64,000 bases of DNA from Ohtaekwangia sp035628875 (lineage in GTDB: Bacteria > Bacteroidota > Bacteroidia > Cytophagales > Cyclobacteriaceae): NCBI GenBank assembly GCA_035628875.1, contig DASPIZ010000119.1:1-64000 (forward strand), given 5' to 3'. The notes under the pieces were generated by a model, which saw only the letters and a program-made list of their open reading frames with translations, ran no database searches and was not told where the DNA came from. Both the position numbers and the translations under genes were made by a program. Each line of letters starts with the position of its first letter. Position 1 is the stretch's first letter. Of this stretch, positions 53,518 through 62,003 are shown in pieces.

Positions 53518-53882
53518 GCGTTCGCAGTAATCTTTCGAGAAGCTTTTTAATAAATGTTAATCTGAATTTGATGACGATTAGACTATGCGAACATTATACC
53601 GCCAATACACACCGCGACAGGTCGCTTGAAATAATGGGAGAAACTAATAGCGTAAAGATCTAATCATAGTTGCAAATTACAGCCTTCTAAATTAAGGATT
53701 AAACCCTATAAATCAAGGCTAGTTGATATCAGAAGAATTTATTTTTAAAAAACAAACGGTGGAATACTTTTCTGTACCCTGATTTGCGTTATAAACTGAA
53801 TTAACCTGGCCGGTGATGCCCTTCGAAGGATTTTATGCTTCGAAATCGCAGCAGTTACCCGAATTCTTAAGGGAGGTCTCTG
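53518..53882. other. Upstream region of susC, no gene seen
   Basis: It lies between the histidine kinase stop and the susC start, both on the minus strand. It should contain the susC promoter, but I found no TTTG / TAnnTTTG pair. A GCGAC / GTCGC pair near 53611 and a CTTCGAA word twice at 53821-53845 are the only structures noted. Confidence 0.4.
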
Positions 53883-55244
53883 TTAATTTATTGTCTTAAA
53901 ATAAAGGTAAAAGGTAGCGCCGATTCCCGGTTCAGAAGATACCTTAATTGTACCGTGGTGAAGAGTCATGATTTGCTTGGATAAGCTCAGTCCGATGCCT
54001 GATCCTTCTTTCCGGGTTGAAAAAAATGGTATGAAGATTTCATTTAAAGATTGTGCCGGGATACCGACCCCGTTGTCTGTCACCTGGATGGTGATTCCCT
54101 GGTCTTTTCTAAATGAGGTTATGGTAATATTTTTGTCGACCCTCTGATCCAGGGCATGAATGCTATTGGTGATCAGGTTGATAATAACTTGTTCGATGAG
54201 TTTTGCATCGCCTGTAAATGGTAATGATTCTTCATGTGTATGAACGTGGAAACTAATGTTTTTACGCTGCATTTCCTCCTTCATCAACAGTTGGATCCGA
54301 AGTAACAGTTCAGTTGCATCAAGCGGTTGCATTACCGGTTTGGGGATACGGGAAAACTTCCGGTAATTTTCTACGAAATCCAATAAACCGTCGCTGCGTT
54401 TTTGAATGGTATTCAGTGAAAACCGAATGTCGCTAATGGTCTCATCCGACAAATCCAGTTTTGTTTTTTGTGTTCCGGATTTTGTAATGAGCATGTCCTG
54501 CATCGTTTCTGTTAAGGAGGAGATAGGGGTAACCGAATTCATGATCTCATGCGTGAGGATGCGGATGAGTTTATGCCAGGCTTCAATTTCTTTTTGTTCA
54601 ATCTCTGAATTAATATCCTGAAGCGTGATCAGTTTGTAAGGTTTATCAAGGATGACGAGGGTACTGACATCAACAGCAATAATTTTTGATTCTCCTTTAA
54701 TCCTTGCTTCCAGGGGTTTTCTTCCGTTATCTCCCAGTTGTTCGATCTCTTTTGCAAGCACGGGGTTTTGCTGGTGAAGTAGTTGCCAGTTTGTTATGCG
54801 GTGAAGGTTCAATAACTCTTCTGCTGTGGAATTGATGAGTGTGATGTTGGTTCCGTCCAGTGAAACAATACCAATGTGTATTTGTTCGACTAGTCGTTTT
54901 AAAAATTGATACTGAACTTCTTTTTCAATCTTAACTTTTCTGAACGATTCGATAATTTCCCCGAAACTGTTATTCAGGTCCTGAAATGATTTCCCAAAAT
55001 GGTTTTCGCGGAAAGAAACCGAAAAGTCCGCATGTCTGATGGCCAGGAAAAAGCGTGTTAATTCCCTGTTGGTATGGTTAACAAAATGAATTAGCTCACC
55101 AACTTGTCCTGCCAGAATCGCACTTAAGATTACCTGATTAAAAAATAGCTGGTCATCTCCAAAGATCCACGCCAGCAGAAATACATTACCTACGATAAGT
55201 GCAACACGAAGGATGATACGTATGCTGAAGTGTTGATGAGTCAT
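53883..55244 (-). CDS. Sensor histidine kinase, NtrY-like
   Basis: 453 residues from the ATG at 55244 (MTHQHFSIRIILRVALIVG). The 40 codons open upstream (with NHPIFKF twice) are translated word repeats and are rejected. Two membrane segments (about 10-27 and 33-55), a PAS domain (about 125-225), the phospho-His box ILTHEIMNSVTPISSLTETM near 231, and an ATPase domain with N, G1 and G2 boxes (INLITNSIHALDQ, DNGVGIP, GSGIGLSLSKQI). It phosphorylates the NtrC-like regulator encoded upstream. The signal is unknown. Confidence 0.92.
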   Translation of the reverse strand: MTHQHFSIRIILRVALIVGNVFLLAWIFGDDQLFFNQVILSAILAGQVGELIHFVNHTNRELTRFFLAIRHADFSVSFRENHFGKSFQDLNNSFGEIIESFRKVKIEKEVQYQFLKRLVEQIHIGIVSLDGTNITLINSTAEELLNLHRITNWQLLHQQNPVLAKEIEQLGDNGRKPLEARIKGESKIIAVDVSTLVILDKPYKLITLQDINSEIEQKEIEAWHKLIRILTHEIMNSVTPISSLTETMQDMLITKSGTQKTKLDLSDETISDIRFSLNTIQKRSDGLLDFVENYRKFSRIPKPVMQPLDATELLLRIQLLMKEEMQRKNISFHVHTHEESLPFTGDAKLIEQVIINLITNSIHALDQRVDKNITITSFRKDQGITIQVTDNGVGIPAQSLNEIFIPFFSTRKEGSGIGLSLSKQIMTLHHGTIKVSSEPGIGATFYLYFKTIN

Positions 55245-55520
55245 TGGAGGAGTATTGATTGAAAGATTGGATGAAAATTTAAAAATTGGGTGATTATAAA
55301 ATTTAAAGATTGGGTGATTATGAAATTGGAAGATTACTTTTAAGTTGGCGATAACTAACCGCAAAGGCGGAAAGGCGCGAAGTTCCGCAAAGCTGGTAAC
55401 AACTTTTGAATACGTTTCTAATCGGTTGTCGAAAAATCAAACCTCAAACTTCAAACGTCTAACCTCAAACCCTGTCGCACTTCCATCGTTACCAGAAACC
55501 CAATTTCAAGCTTTGACCCT
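55245..55520. repeat. Word repeats between regulator and kinase genes
   Basis: AAAATTTAAAAATTGGGTGA words (55270-55335) and AACCTCAAACTTCAAACG words (55440-55470). No gene. The two-component genes are therefore 276 bp apart, wider than usual. Confidence 0.75.
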
Positions 55521-56885
55521 TCAAAGCTCATGTTTTTTCATTCTTCGATACAGCGCTGTGCGGGTCATTCCCAGGGTTTTGGCGGTATTGCTTACGTGGC
55601 CGTCGTGGTCTTGCAAGGAACGAATTAAAAATTGTTTTTCCATTTCATCCATGGTTAACGGCTCGTCGTTTTTCTGACTTTGGATTCGATCATGCATGAA
55701 AAATGCTTCCGTGGTAATGAGCTTGCCTTCAGTGAGGATCACGGCTCGCTCTACAGCGTGCTGAAGTTCACGAATATTTCCAGGCCATGGATATTTCTTC
55801 AGTTTAGCGATCACCGGCTTGTCCAGTTTCATTCCTGGTCGTTTGTATTTATGGCTGTAACGTTGTAAGAAGTGTTCGGCTAAAAGGGGAATGTCTTCAA
55901 TCCGTTCGCGTAAGGGAGGAACCCGGATCTCCACTGTATTAATACGGTATAGGAGATCTTGCCTGAATTTTTTTTCAACCACCATATTGTTCAGGGGCAT
56001 GTTCGTTGCGCAGATCAGCCGAAAATTGACTGCAATTTCGGTGTTAGATCCCAGTCGCTGTATTTTTCGGTTTTGAAGTACGGTGAGTAGTTTTGATTGA
56101 AGAGATAAGGACAGGTTGCCAATTTCATCGAGGAATAATGATCCGCCGGAGGCAATTTCAAATCGTCCGGGTTTATTTTGTTTCGCATCGGTAAACGCAC
56201 CTTTTGCATAGCCGAACAACTCACTTTCAAACAACGTTTCTGTTAACGATCCAAGATCAACTGATATAAAAACGTTGTTCCTACGGTTGGATTGCCGGTG
56301 TATCGCACGGGCGACCAGTTCTTTTCCTGTTCCGTTTTCGCCGAGAATGAGTACATCAGCCTCTGTTGCGGAAACGCGATCGATGAGTTCATGAACTCTG
56401 CGTATAGCGGGAGAGTTACCAATGAAATCCTGGTACGGGTGATCAATATCGTCACTTAGTTTCTCACTGGTGTTCTTTAATTTTTCTACCTCCTTTTTTG
56501 ATTTCCGGAGTTGCAACGCAGCGAAGATGGTCGCCAATAATTTTTGGTTTTTCCAAGGTTTGGTAACAAAATCGACCGCGCCCTGTTTCATGGCTTTCAC
56601 GGCCAGGTCAACTTCACCATACGCTGTGATCAGGATAACAACAGCGTCAGGATCAATTTTTAAGATATGGTTCAACCAGTAGAAACCTTCTTCGCCATCG
56701 TTTACCCCTTTTTTAAAATTCATATCCAGCAGGATAACATCGTAAACGGTGGTTCTCAGGTGGGCGGGTATGCGGGCGGGATCATCCTCAAGTTGAACAA
56801 TGGCAAACTCTTGTTTCAGAAACATACGGGCCGTTTCCAACACGTCGCGGTCATCGTCAATAATTAATACTTTTGATGGATTCAT
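55521..56885 (-). CDS. Sigma-54-dependent response regulator, NtrC family
   Basis: 454 residues. The receiver domain (about 5-125) has Asp54 in LLDMNF and Lys109 in FVTKPW. The AAA+ domain has Walker A GENGTGKE at 182-189, GAFTDA at 229-234 where GAFTGA is canonical, and LDEIGNLSLSLQSKLL as Walker B. The C-terminal Fis-type helix-turn-helix is VSNTAKTLGMTRTALYRRMK near 430. It opens sigma-54 promoters after phosphorylation by the kinase at 53883. A sigma-54 promoter and two dyads lie in the divergent intergenic region, so the permease genes at 57063 are likely targets. Confidence 0.94.
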   Translation of the reverse strand: MNPSKVLIIDDDRDVLETARMFLKQEFAIVQLEDDPARIPAHLRTTVYDVILLDMNFKKGVNDGEEGFYWLNHILKIDPDAVVILITAYGEVDLAVKAMKQGAVDFVTKPWKNQKLLATIFAALQLRKSKKEVEKLKNTSEKLSDDIDHPYQDFIGNSPAIRRVHELIDRVSATEADVLILGENGTGKELVARAIHRQSNRRNNVFISVDLGSLTETLFESELFGYAKGAFTDAKQNKPGRFEIASGGSLFLDEIGNLSLSLQSKLLTVLQNRKIQRLGSNTEIAVNFRLICATNMPLNNMVVEKKFRQDLLYRINTVEIRVPPLRERIEDIPLLAEHFLQRYSHKYKRPGMKLDKPVIAKLKKYPWPGNIRELQHAVERAVILTEGKLITTEAFFMHDRIQSQKNDEPLTMDEMEKQFLIRSLQDHDGHVSNTAKTLGMTRTALYRRMKKHEL

Positions 56886-56915
56886 GGCAGGATGAGACTG
56901 CCTAAAGTTATTTAT

Positions 56916-56932
56916 TTTGTATCAAATACAAA
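56916..56932. promoter_or_regulatory. Dyad site 1, probable regulator-binding site
   Basis: TTTGTAT, three bases, ATACAAA: a perfect 7 bp dyad. It shares TGTATC and ATACA with site 2 and lies about 127-143 bases before the predicted sigma-54 start. Confidence 0.55.
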
Positions 56933-56940
56933 CATTGGTG

Positions 56941-56958
56941 TGTATCGGAAACGATACA
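56941..56958. promoter_or_regulatory. Dyad site 2, probable sigma-54 activator-binding site
   Basis: TGTATCG, GAAA, CGATACA: a perfect 7 bp dyad of 18 bases, about 101-118 bases before the predicted start at 57059, the usual distance for an enhancer site of an NtrC-type activator. Confidence 0.7.
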
Positions 56959-57031
56959 ATAGATGATGGATATTGAATTGTATTATTCATAACGTATTGA
57001 AAATTAATTACTTATAATACTGGCATTTGGT

Positions 57032-57048
57032 TTGGCAATCGTGTTGCA
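57032..57048 (+). promoter_or_regulatory. Sigma-54 (-24/-12) promoter of the permease operon
   Basis: TTGGCAATCGTGTTGCA has GG at 57034-57035 and GC at 57046-57047 separated by exactly 10 bases, matching the TTGGCA / TTGCA consensus. Transcription is expected near 57059, only four bases before the ATG at 57063, so the mRNA would be almost leaderless. Confidence 0.82.
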
Positions 57049-57062
57049 TAATTCACTGAAAC

Positions 57063-59493
57063 ATGGTACGAAGCTATTTGGTACTCGCGCTACGCAACTT
57101 CTTAAGGAACAAAAATTATACGCTGATCAACCTCCTAGGTTTGAGTATTGGGATCACCTCTTGTCTCATTCTTTTTCTGGTCATCCGATACGATCTCAAT
57201 TTTGACAAGTTCCACACAAAGTATGAATCTATTTACCGGATCGTGCAGGAATCTTCGTCATCGTCAGGAACAGAATTTTCATCCGCAACACCATACCCTG
57301 TAATCAAAGGTGTTAGAAATGATTTTCCCAGGATTCCGTTGACAACGCAAGTTCATTTCGAAGGTGAAGGCATAATCAGGATCGACGAATCAAAGTTTAA
57401 AATTGAAGACTTGTTATTTGCTGATTCTCTTTTCTTCGATGTTTTCGATTTCGAAACGCTTTCTGGAAATCCTCGTGAAGATCTTGCAGAACCAGGAAAG
57501 GCATTTGTTACACCAGCTGTCGCACAAAAAATCGGTTATCAAGAGCATACACCGTTGCGGGTAAAGATCAATAACCTTATCGAAGTAGAGGTAGTGGGTT
57601 TGGTTCAGGCTCCTCCGGCAACTTCTCACATTCAATATAGCATGATTATATCGATGTCGTCCTTTACCGGAGATTTTATTGGCGGCATGCCTATTGATAC
57701 CTGGAACCTTACTTCGGCAGGGTTCTCCTACGTCGTTCTTCCGGAATCAATGTCTCCCGAAACAATGGAAGAGCAGCTGAAAGGATTTGTAAAAAAATAT
57801 TACACTAAAAATGAAGGTAAAGAACGCGCTTACAAGCTACAACAATTAAAAGACATACACTTTGATGAACGGTTTACTGAAAACCCAACGAATATCGCGA
57901 ATGTATCGTATTCTGATTTAATCGTAATGGGTATTCTCGGTGCTTTTATCCTGGTGATTGCCTGCATTAATTTTATCAATCTTTCGACCGCACTGGCCAT
58001 TAAAAAATCGAAAGAGATTGGTATACGCAAAACACTTGGTGCCAAACGCAGTCAACTTACCGTTTATTTCCTTGGAGAAACTTTCCTGCTTACGTTACTT
58101 TCTGTTTTGATTTCACTCGGACTTGTAGAATGGATCCTACCATGGCTTAATCAGTTTTTGGAAAAAAGAATTTCGCTTGATCTCTTTGGTGATCCGATGT
58201 TGATGTTGTTCATATTGGCAATGGTATTATGCACGACGGTTCTTTCTGGTTTTTACCCGGCGCTCATCTTATCTGGTTTCAACCCTGTGGCTGTATTAAA
58301 AAATAAGATCACAGCTCACGGAAGTACAAGCGCTGAGGTGAGGAAAAGTGCTTGTCGTATTCCAGTTTATGATCGCGCAGTGTTTGATCATCGGTACACT
58401 AGTGATTGCCGGCCAGATGGAATATTTTAAAAATAAAAATCTTGGGTTCAATAAAGAAGCGGTTATCGGCATTTCAATACCAGATAACAAAAAGGAGACA
58501 CTGGAATCATTCCGTAGCCGGTTGGAAAGGAACTCAAACATCAGCAACATTTCGTTCTCCATTGGAGCGCCTACATCAAGTAATAATTTCGGCACCAGTT
58601 ACTTTCTGTCTGAAGGAGATTCAAAAGATGTATTTGTTGTGAGTGTTAAACCGGTGGATCGCCACTATCTCACAACATATGGGATAAGCCTTGTCGCCGG
58701 AAGATGGTTTACGGAAAGTGATGAAAAGCTGGCTGACCCTTTACTACCGCGGGATCAGCAACAACATGTCTATATTATGAATGAATCAGCCGTAAAACGA
58801 TTGGGTTTTAACAAGCCGGAAGATATTCTGGGAAAATCTGTCACGACAGGTGTAAACAGAATTAAAAGTGAAGTTGTGGGTGTGGTAAATGATTTTCACG
58901 TCTCCTCTTTGCACGATGAGATTAAGCCTGTGATACTGATGAATTTCCCGGAATTCTATTACGAAGCCGGAATCAAAGTGAATGCCGGGCAACTGCGCGA
59001 AACAGTAAAATACATTGAAGCGCAATGGACAGCGCTTTACCCCGACTCCTATTTTGAATATTTCTTTCTCGATGAGGAACTCGCTAAACTTTACAGACAA
59101 GATGAACGTACTTTTACCTTGTTTAAAATATTTGCTGGAGTTTCCATTTTTATCGGTTGTCTCGGGCTTTATGGTTTGATTTCTTTTATGGCAAATCAAA
59201 AGTTAAAAGAAGTTGGCATACGAAAAGTAATGGGCGCTTCAGTGGCCAGTATTGTCGTATTATTTTCTAAAGATTTTATCCGATTGATTGTGATAGCGTT
59301 CGTAATTGCCGCACCACTGGCCTGGTATTTTATGAATCAGTGGCTGCAGGGCTTTGCCTATCATATTGATATACATTGGTCGGTGTTCCTCATTAGTATT
59401 TTATCAACGCTGTGTATTGCTTTGCTTACGGTAAGTTATCGTTCTATCAGGGCTGCGGTGTCCAATCCTTCAGAAACATTACGTACAGAATAA
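57063..59493 (+). pseudogene. MacB/FtsX-type ABC permease, split by a frameshift
   Basis: Two overlapping frames form one permease of about 810 residues. The first (57063-58430) has the MacB start NYTLINLLGLSIGITSCLIL, a periplasmic domain and the membrane block KKSKEIGIRKTLGAKRSQLT. The second (from 58348) continues with VVFQFMIAQCLIIGTLVIAG and ends with LKEVGIRKVMGASVASIVVL and the last membrane segments. The shift is one extra A in the run at 58344-58347: removing it gives AGG AAA GTG CTT GTC and joins the frames without loss. It could be a real mutation, a sequencing error or programmed slippage. No ATPase gene is nearby. Confidence 0.85.
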
Positions 59494-59551
59494 ACGATTT
59501 CTTTAAATCAGTTTAAAAATATTGGCCATTGTCTAACTTGCAAACTACAAC

Positions 59552-61987
59552 ATGTTTAAAAATTATTTAAAAACCGGAATCAGAAATATCAAACGCGACG
59601 GTTATTATTCGGTAATTAAAATTGCCGGCCTTGCATTGGGTTTGGGTACAAGTTTAGTACTGTTCCTGTACACATCGTATCAGCTTAGTTTTGATGAATT
59701 CCATCCTGATGTTGATCGACTATATCGGGTAAACCAAACGAATATCTGGAGTCCGTCTGGCGGCGTATTCAGCTCGACTGGTCCGGCAGTAGCCCCAGCG
59801 TTGGCCGAAGGATATCCGGAGTTTGAAGGGGTACTTCGTATCAATACGCCAGGAGGAAAAACAATACGCTATGTCAAATCCAGTGGTGAAGTGGTTGCTT
59901 TTAATGAGGAAAGTATCCTGGCTGCAGATTCTAATTTCTTTTCATTTTTCGCTTTTACGTTGACGGAAGGTGATGCTGGTTCCGCTTTACTGGGTAAAGA
60001 CAAGGTTGTTCTCTCTGATAAAGCCGCAAGGCGGTTATTTGGCGATGCACCAGCGCTTGGCAAAATAATTCAAATGGGTGACGAGCGGACTGCGCTCGAA
60101 GTATCGGGTGTTACTGAAGAACAACCATTAAATGCCCATTTTCAGTTTGATTATCTACTCTCCATGCCAACAAATACCGAAGTGAAGAACATGGAGTGGA
60201 GCTGGATATGGACACAGATGGTAACGTATGTCAAGGTGAAGCCCATGACAGATGTCGTGGCGCTTCAATCAAAATTCAAATCAGCGCCTGATCAATATGC
60301 ACCGGCAACATTTAAAGCGCTTCACATGGATTACAATGAGTTTGTAAGTGAGCGTGGCGCGTGGGAGTTGTACCTCCAACCTGTGCGGGATATTCATCTT
60401 TACTCAGCAGACATTGGCAACCGCCTGGGTACTGTAGGTGCCATCCGGAATGTTTACATTTTTGGATTTGTAGGATTGTTCATTATGTTGATTGCAATCA
60501 TCAACTTTGTTAATCTTTCTACGGCTCGGGCAGCAAACCGGGCCAAGGAAGTAGGCGTAAAGAAAGCGCTTGGGTGGGAACGCAGATCTTTGATTGCCCA
60601 ATTTCAGGTCGAGCATATTTTAGTGACTATTACATCGATGGCACTGGGCTTGGCGGTTATGGAACTGCTGCGGTTGGTTATTCAGCCCATTACAGGCATT
60701 ACGATTCCGATGTTTAGGTGGAATGACCCTCGAATGCTATTGCTTCTTGTTCTTACACCACTTGTTATTGGATTTCTCGCCGGGTTATATCCGTCTTTTT
60801 ACCTTACCTCTTTTCATGCAGCACAAGTATTGAAAGGTAAAGTAACACAAGGCCTTCGTGCATCCGGTTTGCGAAATTCGTTGGTTGTATTTCAGTTCAC
60901 GATATCCATTGCACTCATGGCGGCCACGGTTATCATCTTTAACCAGCTTTCGTTTTTTCAATCAAAGAGCATTGGATTTGAAAAAGACAATTTGGTCGTT
61001 TTGAAAAATGCTGAAAAGCTCGGTGATCAATTGGTCTCGTTCCGCGATGAGCTACAAAAGTTAGACGGTGTTTTAGATGCTTCCATATCAACGGATCTGC
61101 GGGGTGGATTTGAAGACATTTTTATGCGTGAAGGCAGCACCATCAAATTGCCGATATCGCAATATAAGGCTGACGAATATTTCTTTAGTACCCTGAGGCT
61201 GGACATGGCGGCAGGTCGCGCCTTTGATGAGCGGGTATCGGATAGCCAAAGTGTGGTTATCAATGAAACGACAGCAAGACTTTTTGGATGGTCACCTGAA
61301 GAAGCCCTCGGGAAAAACATAATTTATATTGGCGATGATGTAAGCCCCAGCGAAATAATCGGCGTGGCACGTGATGTTCACTTTCAATCGTTACGTCAGC
61401 AGATCGAGCCTGTCATATTTTATCATACCGAGTCCAGGATGTGGGGTGATAAGCGGGTGATTCTTGTAAAATATGAAAGTGGAAAGGCGTCCACGTTGAT
61501 TAATAAAATCCAACACCGCTGGAATGGCTTGGCAGAAGCTTCTCCTTTTGAATTTTACTTTTATGATGAAGAGGTAAAGCAGCGTTATAACCAAGAGCTT
61601 CGTTTGGGATCATTGTTCACCATCTTTACGGGGCTTTCGATCACCATTGCAGTGATCGGTTTAGTTGGATTAGTATCCTATTCAGCGGAGCAAAGAAAAA
61701 AGGAAATTGGTATCCGGAAAGTATTTGGTGCATCGCTTACACGCATTTACATCATGATGAACAGCCAGTACATTAAGCTGATTTTTATTGCTGTTCTGAT
61801 TGCTACACCGTTAACCTGGTGGTTCATGCAACAATGGTTGAATTCTTATAGTTACAAGATAGAAATAAATGTGTTGATCTTTATCGGTGCAGGCATGATT
61901 GAATTATTGTTTGCATTGACATGTGTGGGTTACCTGGCGTTGCGTGCCGCTTCACTTAACCCGACAGATGTCTTGAAGGAACAATAA
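59552..61987 (+). CDS. MacB/FtsX-type ABC transporter permease
   Basis: 811 residues. It begins MFKNYLKTGIRNIKRDGYYS with a membrane segment near 20-42, a MacB periplasmic domain, a first FtsX block (about 285-425, with ANRAKEVGVKKALGWERRSL), a second periplasmic domain and a second FtsX block (about 690-811, with KKEIGIRKVFGASLTRIYIM). Such proteins couple ATP use in the cytoplasm to periplasmic movement, for example efflux or lipoprotein handling. It is intact and in line with the frameshifted paralogue before it and the partial one after it. Confidence 0.93.
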   Translation: MFKNYLKTGIRNIKRDGYYSVIKIAGLALGLGTSLVLFLYTSYQLSFDEFHPDVDRLYRVNQTNIWSPSGGVFSSTGPAVAPALAEGYPEFEGVLRINTPGGKTIRYVKSSGEVVAFNEESILAADSNFFSFFAFTLTEGDAGSALLGKDKVVLSDKAARRLFGDAPALGKIIQMGDERTALEVSGVTEEQPLNAHFQFDYLLSMPTNTEVKNMEWSWIWTQMVTYVKVKPMTDVVALQSKFKSAPDQYAPATFKALHMDYNEFVSERGAWELYLQPVRDIHLYSADIGNRLGTVGAIRNVYIFGFVGLFIMLIAIINFVNLSTARAANRAKEVGVKKALGWERRSLIAQFQVEHILVTITSMALGLAVMELLRLVIQPITGITIPMFRWNDPRMLLLLVLTPLVIGFLAGLYPSFYLTSFHAAQVLKGKVTQGLRASGLRNSLVVFQFTISIALMAATVIIFNQLSFFQSKSIGFEKDNLVVLKNAEKLGDQLVSFRDELQKLDGVLDASISTDLRGGFEDIFMREGSTIKLPISQYKADEYFFSTLRLDMAAGRAFDERVSDSQSVVINETTARLFGWSPEEALGKNIIYIGDDVSPSEIIGVARDVHFQSLRQQIEPVIFYHTESRMWGDKRVILVKYESGKASTLINKIQHRWNGLAEASPFEFYFYDEEVKQRYNQELRLGSLFTIFTGLSITIAVIGLVGLVSYSAEQRKKEIGIRKVFGASLTRIYIMMNSQYIKLIFIAVLIATPLTWWFMQQWLNSYSYKIEINVLIFIGAGMIELLFALTCVGYLALRAASLNPTDVLKEQ

Positions 61988-62003
61988 AACTTGTTTAAAG
62001 ATT

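Noticed and set aside
55245..55364. N-terminal extension of the histidine kinase
   Set aside because: The 40 extra residues repeat NHPIFKF and come from GGGTGATTATAAAATTT-type words; the ATG at 55244 gives a normal kinase start.
59494..59551. Sigma-54 promoter before the second permease
   Set aside because: TTGGCC and TTGCAA are present, but GG and GC are 14 bases apart instead of 10.
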